Below the pieces are notes generated by a model, which was not told the origin of the DNA, did not search any database, and saw nothing but the letters and a program-made list of their open reading frames with translations. Positions 12,698-27,200 of a DNA stretch of 64,000 bases are shown here, piece by piece. Position 1 is the first letter of the stretch, and each line of letters begins with the position of its first letter. Made by a program: the position numbers and the translations under genes. The stretch covers positions 1,178,001 to 1,242,000 of the forward strand of contig CANUEZ040000191.1 of NCBI GenBank assembly GCA_948099385.1, given 5' to 3'. The DNA is from Fasciola hepatica (taxonomy: Eukaryota; Platyhelminthes; Trematoda; Plagiorchiida; Fasciolidae).

Positions 12698-15600
12698 TTC
12701 TCGCACACCGATCCAATCCTATGTTCCATCACTTCTCTATTTATGGGCCTAAGTAAAACCAAGGCATTCCCTTATGAACAATCCACACAGATTGCTCATA
12801 CAATGCAATAGAGCAGTAGCAGAGTAGATTTGTATAATATGATTCTCCATGCAGCTTGAACACTGAACTGACCATTGAGAATGATGGAAGCACTGTACAG
12901 CTGTTTGATCCGCTAAGGGAATCATGAGCATTGCACATGGACAGAGCCCACACGGGGACACGAACAAGGGTTGGGGTGCACGAATGTCAGTCGAACACCC
13001 AAACCACAAGGCTATCCCATATGGGTCTCAACGCTTTGTTCAACATATACAATACATGATATAGCAAAATCCCCAAATTGGCTTCGGCTTTCGCTTTCGC
13101 TTTGAACGGTAACAACCAAATTCTCGCACACCGATCCAATCCTATGTTCCATCACTTCTCTATTTATGGGCCTAAGTAAAACCAAGGCATTCCCTTATGA
13201 ACAATCCACACAGATTGCTCATACAATGCAATGGAGCAGTAGCAGAGTAGATTTGTATAATATGATTCTTCATGAAGCGTGACCACGGAACTGACCATTG
13301 AAATTTATGGAAGCACTGTACAGCTGTTTGATCCGCTAAGGGAATCATGAGCATTGCACATGGACAGAGCCCACACGGGGACACGAACAAGGGTTGGGGT
13401 GCACGAATGTCAGTCGAACACCCAAACCACAAGGCTATCCCATATGGGTCTCAACGCTTTGTTCAACATATACACTACATGATATAGCACAATCCCCAAA
13501 TTGGCTTCGGCTTTCGCTTTCGCTTTGAACGGTAACAACCAAGTTCTCGCACACCGATCCAATCCTATGTTCCATCACTTCTCTATTTATGGGCCTAAGT
13601 AAAACCAAGGCATTCGCTTATGAACAATCCCCACACAGATTGCTCATACAATGCAATAGAGCAGTAGCAGAGTAGATTTGTATAATATGATTCCCCATGC
13701 AGCTTGACCACGGAACTTACCATTGAAAATTATGGAAGCACTGTACAGCTGTTTGATCCGCTACGGGAATCATGAGCATTGCACATGGACAGAGCCCACA
13801 CGGGGACACGAACAAGGGTTGGGGTGCACGAATGTCAGTCGAACACCCAAACCACAAGGCTATCGCATATGGGTCTCAACGATTTGTTCAACATATACAA
13901 TACAAGATATAGCACAATCCCCAAATTGGCTTCGGCTTTCGCTTTGGCTTTCAACGGTAACAACCAAATTCTCGCACACCGATCCAATCCTATGTTCCAT
14001 CACTTCTCTATTTATGGGCCTAAGTAAAACCAAGGCATTCCCTTATGAACAATCCACACAGATTGCTCATACAATGCAATAGAGCAGTAGCAGAGTAGAT
14101 TTGTATAATATGATTCTCCATGCAGCTTGAACACGGAACTGACCATTGAAAATGATGGAAGCACTGTACAGCTGTTTGATCCGCTAAGGGAATCATGAGC
14201 ATTGCACATGGACAGAGCCCACACGGGGACACGAACAAGGGTTGGGGTGAACGATTGTCAGTCGAACACCCAAACCACAAGGCTATCCGATATGGGTCTC
14301 AACGCTTTGTTCAACATATACACTATATGATATAGCACAATCCCCAAATTGGCTTCGGCTTTCGCTTTCGCTTTGAACGGTAACAACCAAATTCTCGCAC
14401 ACCGATCCAATCCTATGTTCCATCACTTCTCTGTTTATGGGCCTAAGTAAAACCAAGGCATTCCCTTATGAACAATCCCCACACAGATTGCTCATACAAT
14501 GCAATAGAGCAGTAGCAGAGTAGATTTGTATAATATGATTCTCCATGAAGCGTGACCACGGAACTGACCATTGAAAATGATGGAAGCACTGTACAGCTGT
14601 TTGATCCGCTAAGGGAATCATGAGCATTGCACATGGACAGAGCCCACACGGGGACACGAACAAGGGTTGGGGTGAACGATTGTCAGTCGAACACCCAAAC
14701 CACAAGGCTATCCGATATGGGTCTCAACGCTTTGTTCAACATATACACTATATGATATAGCACAATCCCCAAATTGGCTTCGGCTTTCGCTTTCGCTTTG
14801 AACGGTAACAACCAAATTCTCGCACACCGATCCAATCCTATGTTCCATCACTTCTCTATTTATGGGCCTAAGTAAAACCAAGGCATTCCCTTATGAACAA
14901 TCCCCACACAGATTGCTCATACAATGCAATAGAGCAGTAGCAGAGTAGATTTGTATAATATGATTCTCCATGCAGCTTGAACACTGAACTGACCATTGAA
15001 AATGATGGAAGCACTGTACAGCTGTTTGATCGGCTAAGGGAATCATGAGCATTGCACATGGACAGAGCCCACACGGGGACACGAACAAGGGTTGGGGTGC
15101 ACGAATGTCAGTCGAACACCCAAACCACAAGGCTATCCCATATGGGTCTCAACGCTTTGTTCAACATATACACTACATGATATAGCACAATCCCCAAATT
15201 GGCTTCGGCTTTCGCTTTCGCTTTGAACGGTAACAACCAAATTCTCGCACACCGATCCAATCCTATGTTCCATCACTTCTCTATTTATGGGCCTAAGTAA
15301 AACCAAGGCATTCCCTTATGAACAATGCACACAGATTGCTCATACAATGCAATGGAGCGGTAGCAGAGTAGATTTGTATAATATGATTCTCCATGCAGCT
15401 TGAACACTGAACTGACCATTGAATATTATGGAAGCACTGTACAGCTGTTTGATCCGCTACGGGAATCATGAGCATTGCACATGGACAGAGCCCACACGGG
15501 GACACGAACAAGGGTTGGGGTGAACGAATGTCAGTCGAAAACACAAACCACAAGGCTATCCGATATGGGTCTCAACGCTTTGTTCAACATATACAATACA

Positions 15601-16089
15601 TGATATAGCACAATCCTCAAATTGGCTTCGGCTTTCGCTTTCGCTTTGAACGGTAACAACCAAATTCTCGCACACCGATCCAATCCTATGTTCCATGATA
15701 TCTCTCTTCATGGGCCTTAGTAAAACCAAGGCATTCCCTTATGAACAATCCCCACACAGATTGCTCATACAATGCAATGGAGCAGTAGCAGAGTAGATTT
15801 GTATAATATGATTCCCCATGCAGCTTGACCACGGAACTGACCATTGAAAATTATGGAAGCACTGTACAGCTGTTTGATCCTCTACGGGAATCATGAGCAT
15901 TGCACATGGACAGAGCCCACACGGGGACACGAACAAGGGTTGGGGTGCACGAATGTCAGTCGAACACCCAAACCACAAGGCTATCCGATATGGGTCTCAA
16001 CGCTTTGTTCAACATATACACTACATGATATAGCACAATCCCCAAATTGGCTTCGGCTTTCGCTTTCGCTTTGAACGGTAACAACCAAA

Positions 16090-19000
16090 TTCTCGCACAC
16101 CGATCCAATCCTATGTTCCATCACTTCTCTATTTATGGGCCTAAGTAAAACCAAGGCATTCCCTTATGAACAATCCACACAGATTGCTCATACAATGCAA
16201 TAGAGCAGCAGCAGAGTAGATTTGTATAATATGATTCTCCATGCAGCTTGAACGCCGGAGTGATCATTGCAAATAATGGAAGCACTGTACGGCTGTTTGA
16301 TCCGCTAAGGGAATCATGAGCATTGCACATGGACAGAGCCCACTCGGAGACACGAACAAGGGTTGGGGTGAACGAATGTCAGTCGAACACCCAAACCACA
16401 AGGCTATCCGATATGGGTCTCAAAGCTTTGTTCAACATATACAATACATGATATAGCACAATCCCGAAATTCGCTTCGGCTTTCGCTTTCGCTTTGAACG
16501 GTAACAACCGAATTCTCGCACACCGATCCAATCCTATGTTTCATCACTTCTCTATTTATGGGCCTAAGTAAAACCAAGGCATTCCCTTATGAACAATCCA
16601 CACAGATTGCTCATACAATGCAGTAGAGCAGTAGCAGAGTAGATTTGTATAATATGATTCCCCATGCAGCTTGAACACTGAGCTGACCATTGAAAATTAT
16701 GGAAGCACTGTACAGCTATTTGATCCGCTACGGGAATCATGAGCATTACACATGGAGAGAGCCAACTCGGAGACACGAACAAGGGTTGGGGTGAACGAAT
16801 GTCAGTCGAACACCCAAACCACAAGGCTATCCGATATGGGTCTCAACGCTCTGTTCAACATATACACTACATGATATAGCACAATCCCCAAATTGGCTTC
16901 GACTTTCGCTTTCGCTTTGAACGGTAACAACCAAATTCTCGCACACCGATCCAATCCTATGTTCCATCACTTCTCTATTTGTGGGCATTAGTAAAACCAA
17001 GCATTCCCTTATGAACAATCCACACAGATTGCTCATACAATGCAATGGAGCAGTAGCAGTGTAGATTTGTATAACATGATTCTCCATGCAGCTTGAACAC
17101 TGAACTGACCATTGAAAATTATGGAAGCACTGTACAGCTGTTTGATCCGCTAAGGGAATCATGAGCATTGCACATGGACAGAGCCCACACGGGGACACGA
17201 ACAAGGGTTGGGGTGAACGATTGTCAGTCGAACACCCAAACCACAAGGCTATCCGATATGGTTCTCAAAGCTTTGTTCAACATATACACTACATGATATA
17301 GCGCAATCCCCAAATTGGCTTCGGCTTTCGCTTTCGCTTTGAACGGTAACAACCAAATTCTCGCACACCGATCCAATCCCATGTTCCATCACTTCTCTAT
17401 TTATGGGTCTAAGTAAAACCAAGGCTTTCACTTATGAACAATCCACACAGATTGCTCATACAATGCAATAGAGCAGTAGCAGAGTAGATTTGTATAATTT
17501 GATTCTCCATGCAGCTTGAACACTGAACTGACCATTGAAAATTATGGAAGCACTGTAAAGCTATTTGATCCGCTAAGGGAATCATGAGCATTGCACATGG
17601 ACAGAGCCCACACGGGGACACGAACAAGGGTTGGGGTGAACGAATGTCAGTCGAACATCCAAACCACAAGGCTATCCGATATGGGACTCAACGCTTTGTT
17701 CAACATATACACTACATGATATAGCACAATCCCCAAATTGGCTTCGGCTTTCGCTTTCGCTTTGAACGGTAACAACCAAATTCTCGCACACCGATCCAAT
17801 CCTATGTTCCATCACTTCTCTATTTATGGGCCTAAGTAAAACCAAGGCATTCCCTTATGAACAATGCACACAGATTGCTCATACAATGCAATAGAGCAGT
17901 AGCAGAGTAGATTTGTATAATATGATTCTCCATGCAGCTTGACCACTGAACTGACCATTGAAAATGATGGAAGCACTGTACAGCTGTTTGATCCGCTAAG
18001 GGAATCATGAGCATTGCACATGGACAGAGCCCACACATGGACACGAACAAGGGTTGGGGTGAACGAATGTCAGTCGAACACCCAAACCACAAGGCTATCC
18101 CATATGGGTCTCAACGCTTTGTTCAACATATACAATACATGATATAGCACAATCCCCAAATTGGCTTCGGCTTTCGCTTTCGCTTCGAAAGGTAACAACC
18201 GAATTCTCGCACACCGATCCAATCCTATGTTCCATCACTTCTCCATTTATGGGCCTAAGTAAAACCAAGGCATTCCCTTATGAACAATCCACACAGATTG
18301 CTCATACAATGCAGTAGAGCAGTAGCAGAGTAGATTTGTAAAATATGATTCTCCATGCAGCTTGACCACGGAACTGACCATTGAAAATTATGGAAGCACT
18401 GTACAGCTATTTGATCCGCTAAGGGAATCATGAGCATTGCACATGGACAGAACCCGTTCGGAGACAGGAACTAGCGTTGGGGTGAACGATTGTCAGTCGA
18501 ACACCCAAACCACAAGGCTATCCGAAATGGGTCTTAACGCTTTGTTCAAGATACACAATACATGATATAGCACAATCCCCAAATTGGCTTCGGCTTTCGC
18601 TTTCGCTTTGAACGGTAACAACCGAATTCTCGCACACCGATCCAATCCTATGTTCCATCACTTCTCCATTTATGGGCCTATGTAAAACCAAAGCATTCAC
18701 TTATGAACAATCCACACAGATTGCTCATACAATGCAGTAGAGCAGTAGCAGAGTAGATTTGTAAAATATGATTCTCCATGCAGCTTGAACACTGAACTGA
18801 CCATTGAAAATGATGGAAGCACTGTACAGCTATTTGATCCGCTAAGGGAATCATGAGCATTGCACATGGAGAGAGCCAACTCGGAGACACGAACAAGGGT
18901 TGGGGTGACCGAATGTCAGTCGAACACCCAAACCACAAGGCTATCCGATATGGGTCTCAAAGCTTTGTTCAACATATACACTACATGATATAGCACAATC

Positions 19001-20036
19001 CCCAAATTGGCTTCGACTTTCGCTTTCGCTTTGAACGGTAACAACCAAATTCTCGCACACCGATCCAATCCTATGTTCCATCACTTCTCCATTTATGGGC
19101 CTAAGTAAAACGAAGGCATTCCATTATGAACAATCCCCACACAGATTGCTCATACAATGCAATGGAGCAGTAGCAGAGTAGATTTGTATAATGTGATTCT
19201 CCATGCAGCTTGAACACTGAACTGACCATTGAAAATTATGGAAGCACTGTACAGCTGTTTGATCCGCTAAGGGAATCATGAGCATTGCACATGGACAGAG
19301 CCCACACGGGGACACGAACAAGGGTTGGGGTGAACGATTGTCAGTCGAACAACCAAACCACAAGGCTATCCGATATGGGTCTCAAGGCTTTGTTCAACAT
19401 ATACACTACATGATATAGCGCAATCCCCAAATTGGCTTCGGCTTTCGCTTTCGCTTTGAACGGTAACAACCAAATTCTCGCACACCGATCCAATCCTATG
19501 TTCCATCACTTCTCTATTTATGGGCCTAAGTAAAACCAAGGCTTTCACTTATGAACAATCCACACAGATTGCTCATACAATGCAATAGAGCAGTAGCAGA
19601 GTAGATTTGTATAATATGATTCTCCATGCAGCTTGACCACTGAACTGACCATTGAAAATTATGGAAGCACTGTACAGCTATTTGATCCGCTAAGGGAATC
19701 ATGAGCATTGCACATGGACAGATCCCACACGGGGACACGAACAAGGGTTGGGGTGAACGATTGTCAGTCGAACACTCAAACCACAAGGCTATACCATATG
19801 GGTCTCAACGCTTTGTTCAACATATACACTACATGATATAGCACAATCCCGAAAATGGCTTCGGCTTTCGCTTTCGCTTTCAACGGTAACAACCAAATTC
19901 TCGCACACCGATCCAATCCTATGTTACATCACTTCTCTATTTATGGGCCTAAGTAAAACCAAGGCATTCCCTTATGAACAATCCACACAGATTGCTCATA
20001 CAATGCAATGGAGCAGTAGCAGAGTAGATTTGTATG
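16090..20036 (+). repeat. Divergent satellite monomers next to the subfamily switch
   Basis: M39 to mid M48. No higher-order period is obvious and private variants are frequent: 'aacgccggagtgatcattgc' (M39), 'cattacacatggagagagcc' (M40), a 1-base deletion 'accaagcattcc' (M41), 'gaacccgttcggagacagg' (M44) and 'gttacatc' (M48). The scatter fits an older, less homogenised part of the array. Confidence 0.7.
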
Positions 20037-22151
20037 ATATGATTCTCCATGCACCTTGAACACCGGAGTGATTATTGAAAATTATGGAAGCACTGTACAG
20101 CTATTTGATCCGCTAAGGGAATCATGAGCATTGCACATGGACAGAGCCCACACGGGGACACGAACAAGGGTTGGGGTGAACGAATGTCAGTCGAACACCC
20201 AAACCACAAGGCTATCCGATATGAGTCTCAACGCTTTGTTCAACATATACACTACATGATATAGCACAATCCCCAAATTGGCTTCGGCTTTCGCTTTCGC
20301 TTTGAACGGTAACAACCAAATTCTCGCACACCGATCCAATCCTATGTTTCATCACTTCTCTATTTATGGGCCTAAGTAAAACCAAGGCATTCCCTTATGA
20401 ACAATCCACACAGATTGCTCATACAATGCAATAGAGCAGTAGCAGAGTAGATTTGTATAATATGATTCTCCATGCAGCTTGAACACCGGAGTGATTATTG
20501 AAAATTATGGAAGCACTGTACAGCTATTTGATCCGCTAAGGGAATCATGAGCATTGCACATGGACAGAGCCCACACGGGGACACGAACAAGGGTTGGGGT
20601 GAACTATAGTCAGTCGAACACCCAAACCACAAGGCTATCCCATATGGGTCTCAACGCTTTGTTCAATATATACACTACATGATATAGCACAATCCCCAAA
20701 TTGGCTTCGGCTTTCGCTTTCGCTTTGAACGGTAACAACCAAATTCTCGCACACCGATCCAATCCCATGTTTCATCACTTCTCTATTTATGAGCCTAAGT
20801 AAAACCAAGGCATTCCCTTATGAACAATGCACACAGATTGCTCATACAATGCAATAGAGCAGTAGCAGAGTAGATTTGTATAATATGATTCTGCATGCAG
20901 CTTGAACACCGGAGTGATTATTGAAAATTATGGAAGCACAGTACAGCTGTTTGATCCGCTACGGGAATCATGAGCATTGCACATGGACAGAGCCCACACG
21001 GGGACACGAACAAGGGTAGGGGTGAACGAATGTCAGTCGAACACCCAAATCACAAGGCTATCCGATATGAGTCTCAACGCTTTGTTCAACATATACACTA
21101 CATGATATAGCACAATCCCCAAATTGGCTTCGGCTTTCGCTTTCGCTTTGAACGGTAACAACCAAATTCTCGCACACCGATCCAATCCTATGTTCCATCA
21201 CTTCTCTATTTATGGGCCTAAGTAAAACCAAGGCATACCCTTATGAACAATCCACACAGATAGCTCATTCAACGCAATGAAGCAGTAGCAGAGTAGATTT
21301 GTATAATATGATTCTCCATGCAGCTTGAACACCGGAGTGATTATTGAAAATTATGGAAGCACTGTACAGCTGTTTGATCCGATAAGGGAATCATGAGCAT
21401 TGCACATGGAGAGAGCCCACACGGGGACACGAACAAGGGTTGGGGTGAACGATTGTCAGTCGAACACCCAAACCACAAGGCTATCCGATATGGGTCTCAA
21501 AGCTTTGTTCAACATATACACTACATGATATAGCACAATCCTCAAATTGGCTTCGGCTTTCGCTTTCGCTTTGAACGGTAACAACCAAATTCTCGCACAC
21601 CGATCCAATCCTATGTTCCATCACTTCTCTATTTATGGGCCTTAATAAAACCAAGGCATTCCCTTATGAACAATCCACACAGATTGCTCATACAATGCAA
21701 TAGAGCAGTAGCAGAGTAGATTTGTATAATATGATTCTCCATGCAGCTTGACCACGGAACTGACCATTGAAAATTATGGAAGCACAGTACAGCTGTTTGA
21801 TCCGCTACGGGAATCATGAGCATTGCACATGGACAGAGCCCACTCGGAGACACGAACAAGGGTTGGGGTGAACGAATGTCAGTCGAACACCCAAACCACA
21901 AGGCTATCCCATATGGGTCTCAACGCTTTGTTCAACATATACACTACATGATATAGCACAATCCTCAAATTGGCTTCGGCTTTCGCTTTCGCTTTGAACG
22001 GTAACAACCAAATTCTCGCACACCGATCCAATCCTATGTTCCATCACTTCTCCATTTATGGGCCTTAGTAAAACCAAGGCATTCCCTTATGAACAATCCA
22101 CACAGATTGCTCATACAATGCAATGGAGCAGTAACAGAGTAGATTTGTATA
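20037..22151 (+). repeat. Pentamer higher-order repeat B, copy 1 (2115 bp)
   Basis: The copy runs from mid M48 to mid M53. It matches the next 2115 bases closely. Left limit: the last difference is 'tatgatatg' near 20036 against 'tataatatg' in the other copy. Shared rare markers are 'ccatgcaccttgaacaccgg', 'gatatgagtctcaac', 'tatttatgagcctaag' with 'ctgcatgcagc' and 'gaagcacagtac', 'ggcatacccttatg' with 'agatagctcattcaacgc', and 'ccttaataaaacc'. A cluster of differences lies at 20605-20772 (separate entry). The copies are otherwise nearly identical, so the duplication is recent. Confidence 0.88.
20605..20772 (+). repeat. Probable gene-conversion patch in repeat B copy 1
   Basis: Between the two pentamer-B copies this 168-bp stretch concentrates most visible differences. 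It reads 'gaactatagtcagtcg', 'cccatatgggtctc', 'gttcaatatatacac' and 'aatcccatgtttcatc'. The first three markers occur together only in M10 (about 4090-4155), and 'cccatgtttcatc' is common in M11-M16. I infer transfer of a left-subfamily tract into the right subfamily. Simple point mutation is unlikely because several rare alleles occur together. Confidence 0.65.
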
Positions 22152-24266
22152 ATATGATTCTCCATGCACCTTGAACACCGGAGTGATTATTGAAAATTAT
22201 GGAAGCACTGTACAGCTATTTGATCCGCTAAGGGAATCATGAGCATTGCACATGGACAGAGCCCACACGGGGACACGAACAAGGGTTGGGGTGAACGAAT
22301 GTCAGTCGAACACCCAAACCACAAGGCTATCCGATATGAGTCTCAACGCTTTGTTCAACATATACACTACATGATATAGCACAATCCCCAAATTGGCTTC
22401 GGCTTTCGCTTTCGCTTTGAACGGTAACAACCAAATTCTCGCACACCGATCCAATCCTATGTTTCATCACTTCTCTATTTATGGGCCTAAGTAAAACCAA
22501 GGCATTCCCTTATGAACAATCCACACAGATTGCTCATACAATGCAATAGAGCAGTAGCAGAGTAGATTTGTATAATATGATTCTCCATGCAGCTTGAACA
22601 CCGGAGTGATTATTGAAAATTATGGAAGCACTGTACAGCTATTTGATCCGCTAAGGGAATCATGAGCATTGCACATGGACAGAGCCCACACGGGGACACG
22701 AACAAGGGTTGGGGTGAACGAATGTCAGTCGAAAACCCCAATCAAAAGGCTATCCGATATGAGTCTCAACGCTTTGTTCAACATATACACTACATGATAT
22801 AGCACAATCCCCAAATTGGCTTCGGCTTTCGCTTTCGCTTTGAACGGTAACAACCAAATTCTCGCACACCGATCCAATCCTATGTTCCATCACTTCTCTA
22901 TTTATGAGCCTAAGTAAAACCAAGGCATTCCCTTATGAACAATGCACACAGATTGCTCATACAATGCAATAGAGCAGTAGCAGAGTAGATTTGTATAATA
23001 TGATTCTGCATGCAGCTTGAACACCGGAGTGATTATTGAAAATTATGGAAGCACAGTACAGCTGTTTGATCCGCTACGGGAATCATGAGCATTGCACATG
23101 GACAGAGCCCACACGGGGACACGAACAAGGGTAGGGGTGAACGAATGTCAGTCGAACACCCAAATCACAAGGCTATCCGATATGAGTCTCAACGCTTTGT
23201 TCAACATATACACTACATGATATAGCACAATCCCCAAATTGGCTTCGGCTTTCGCTTTCGCTTTGAACGGTAACAACCAAATTCTCGCACACCGATCCAA
23301 TCCTATGTTCCATCACTTCTCTATTTATGGGCCTAAGTAAAACCAAGGCATACCCTTATGAACAATCCACACAGATAGCTCATTCAACGCAATGAAGCAG
23401 TAGCAGAGTAGATTTGTATAATATGATTCTCCATGCAGCTTGAACACCGGAGTGATTATTGAAAATTATGGAAGCACTGTACAGCTGTTTGATCCGATAA
23501 GGGAATCATGAGCATTGCACATGGAGAGAGCCCACACGGGGACACGAACAAGGGTTGGGGTGAACGATTGTCAGTCGAACACCCAAACCACAAGGCTATC
23601 CGATATGGGTCTCAAAGCTTTGTTCAACATATACACTACATGATATAGCACAATCCTCAAATTGGCTTCGGCTTTCGCTTTCGCTTTGAACGGTAACAAC
23701 CAAATTCTCGCACACCGATCCAATCCTATGTTCCATCACTTCTCTATTTATGGGCCTTAATAAAACCAAGGCATTCCCTTATGAACAATCCACACAGATT
23801 GCTCATACAATGCAATAGAGCAGTAGCAGAGTAGATTTGTATAATATGATTCTCCATGCAGCTTGACCACGGAACTGACCATTGAAAATTATGGAAGCAC
23901 AGTACAGCTGTTTGATCCGCTACGGGAATCATGAGCATTGCACATGGACAGAGCCCACTCGGAGACACGAACAAGGGTTGGGGTGAACGAATGTCAGTCG
24001 AACACCCAAACCACAAGGCTATCCCATATGGGTCTCAACGCTTTGTTCAACATATACACTACATGATATAGCACAATCCTCAAATTGGCTTCGGCTTTCG
24101 CTTTCGCTTTGAACGGTAACAACCAAATTCTCGCACACCGATCCAATCCTATGTTCCATCACTTCTCCATTTATGGGCCTTAGTAAAACCAAGGCATTCC
24201 CTTATGAACAATCCACACAGATTGCTCATACAATGCAATGGAGCAGTAACAGAGTAGATTTGTATA
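22152..24266 (+). repeat. Pentamer higher-order repeat B, copy 2 (2115 bp)
   Basis: This is the tandem second copy of 20037-22151. Similarity extends to about 24283, where 'ccatgcagc' replaces the 'ccatgcacc' of copy 1. In the patch region this copy has 'gaacgaatgtcagtcg', 'aaaaccccaatcaaaagg' and 'gatatgagtctc'; the last is shared with neighbouring monomers, so copy 2 is more likely to keep the original state there. Confidence 0.88.
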
Positions 24267-27200
24267 ATATGATTCTCCATGCAGCTTGAACACTGAACTG
24301 ACCATTGAAAATTATGGAAGCACTGTACAGCTGTTTGATCCGCTAAGGGAATCATGAGCATTGCACATGGACAGAGCCCACACGGGGACACGAACAAGGG
24401 TTGGGGTGAACGAATGTCAGTCGAACACCCAAACCACAAGGCTATCCGATATGGGTCTCAACGCTTTGTTCAACATATACAATACATGATATAGCACAAT
24501 CCCCAAATTGGCTTCGGCTTTCGCTTTCGCTTTGAACGGTAACCACCAAATTCTCGCACACTGATCCAATCCTATGTTCCATCACTTCTCTAATTTTGGG
24601 CCTAAGTAAAACCAAGGCATTCCCTTATGAACAATCCACAGAGATTGCTCATACAATGCAATGGAGCAGTAGCAGAGTAGATTTGTATAATATGATTCTC
24701 TATGCAGCTTGACCACTGAACTTACCATTGAAAATTATGGAAGCACTGTACAGCTGTTTGATCCGCTAAGGGAATCATGAGCATTGCACATGGACAGAGC
24801 CCACACGGGGACACGAACAAGGGTTGGGGTGAACGAATGTCAGTCGAACATCCAAACCACAAGGCTATCCCATATGGGACTCAACGCTTTGTTCAACATA
24901 TACACTACATGATATAGCACAATCCCCAAATTCGCTTCGGCTTTCGCTTTCGCTTTGAACGGTAACAACCAAATTCTCGCACACCGATCCAATCCTATGT
25001 TCCATCACTTCTCCATTTATGGGCCTAAGTAAAACCAAGGCATTCCCTTATGAACAATGCACACAGATTGCTCATACAATGCAATAGAGCAGTAGCAGAG
25101 TAGATTTGTATAATATGATTCTCCATGCACCTTGACCACGGAACTGACCATTGAAAATTATGGAAGCACTGTACAGCTGTTTGATCCGCTAAGGGAATCA
25201 TGAGCATTGCACATGGACAGAGCCCACACGGGGACACGAACAAGGGTTGGGGTGAACGAATGTCAGTCGAACACCCAAACCACAAGGCTATCCGATATGG
25301 GTCTCAACGATTTGTTCAACATATACAATACATGATATAGCACAATCCCCAAATTGGCTTCGGCTTTCGCTTTCGCTTTGAAAGGTAACAACCAAATTCT
25401 CGCACACCGATCCAATCCTATGTTCCATCACTTCTCTATTTATGGGCCTAAGTAAAACCAAGGCTTTCCCTTATGAACAATCCACACAGATTGCTCATAC
25501 AATGCAATAGAGCAGTAGCAGAATAGATTTGTATAATATGTTTCTGCATGCAGCTTGAACACTGAACTGACCATTGAAAATGATGGAAGCACTGTACAGC
25601 TGTTTGATCCGCTAAGGGAATCATGAGCATTGCACATGGACAGAGCCCACACGGGGACACGAACAACGGTAGGGGTGAACGAATGTCAGTCGAACATCCA
25701 AACCACAAGGCTATCCCATATGGGACTCAACGCTTTGTTCAACATATACAATACATGATATAGCACAATCCCCAAATTGGCTTCGGCTTTCGCTTTGGCT
25801 TTGTAAGGTAACAACCAAATTCTCGCACACCGATCCAATCCTATGTTCCATCACTTCTCTAATTTTGGGCCTAAGTAAAACCAAGGCATTCCCTCATGAA
25901 CAATCCACACATATTCCTCATACAATGCAATAGAGCAGTAGCAGAGTAGATTTGTAAAATATGATTCTCCATGCAGCTTGACCACTGAACTTACCATTGA
26001 AAATAATGGAAGCACTGTACAGCTATTTGATCCGCTAAGGGAATCATGAGCATTGCACATGGACAGAGCCCACACGGGGACACGAACAACGGTAGGGGTG
26101 AACGAATGTTGGTCGAACATTCAAACCACAAGGATATCCCATATGGGACTCAACGCTTTGTTCAACATATACACTACATGATATAGCACAATCCCCAAAT
26201 TGGCTTCGGCTTTCGCTTTCGCTTTGAACGGTAACAACCAAATTCTCGCACACCGATCCAATCCTATGTTCCATCAGTTCTCCATTTATGGGCCTAAGTA
26301 AAACCAAGGCATTCCCTTATGAACAATCCACACAGATTGCTCATACAATGCAATAGAGCAGCAGCAGAGTAGATTTGTATAATATGATTCTCCATGCAGC
26401 TTGAACACTGAACTGACCATTGAAAATTATGGAAGCACTGTACAGCTTTTTGATCCTCTAAGGGAATCATGTGCATTGCACATGGACAGAGCCCACACGG
26501 GGACACGAACAAGGGTTGGGGTGAACGAATGTCAGTCGAACACCCAAACCACAAGGTTATCCCATATGGGTCTCAACGCTTTGTTCAACATATACACTAC
26601 ATGATATAGCACAATCCCCAAATTGGCTTCGGCTTTCGCTTTCGCTTTGAACGGTAACAACCAAATTCTCGCACACCGATCCAATCCTAGGTTCCATCAA
26701 TTCTCCATTTATGGGCCTAAGTAAAACCAAGGCATTCCCTTATGAACAATCCACACAGATTGCTCATACAATGCAATGGAGCAGTAGCAGAGTAGATTTG
26801 TATAATATGATTCTCCATGCAGCTTGAACACTGAACTGACCATTGAAAATTATGGAAGCACTGTACAGCTGTTTGATCCGCTACGGGAATCATGAGCATT
26901 GCACATGGACAGAGCCCACACGGGAACACGAACAAGGGTTGGGGTGAACGAATGTCAGTAGAACACCCAAACAACAAGGCTATCCCATATGGGTCTCAAA
27001 GCTTTGTTCAACATATACACTACATGATATAGCACAATCCCCAAAATGGCTTCGGCTTTCGCTTTCGCTTTGAACGGTAACAAACGAATTCTCGCACACC
27101 GATCCAATCCTATGTTCCATCACTTCTCTATTTATGGGCCTAAGTAAAACCAAGGCATTCCCTCATGAACAATCCACACAGATTGCTCATACAATGCAAT

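Larger units (their letters stand above)
1..16089 (+). repeat. Left satellite subfamily (M1-M38), GTGCAC-marked
   Basis: Most monomers here read 'ggggtgcacgaatg' at relative 276-289, giving GTGCAC. Exceptions are M6, M10-M12, M17-M20, M22, M25, M27, M29, M34, M35 and M37. After M38 (site near 15945) no monomer in the window carries GTGCAC at this position; all read 'ggggtgaac' or close variants. The left block also favours 'gaccacggaactgacc' at 164-179 and holds eight of the thirteen CC-insertion monomers. Higher-order order is patchy: M1 and M4 are near identical (1269 bp apart), M3 resembles M7 and M5 resembles M9 (about 1694 bp apart), and M8 resembles M10 (846 bp). This suggests repeated local rearrangement rather than one expanded unit. 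Confidence 0.8.
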
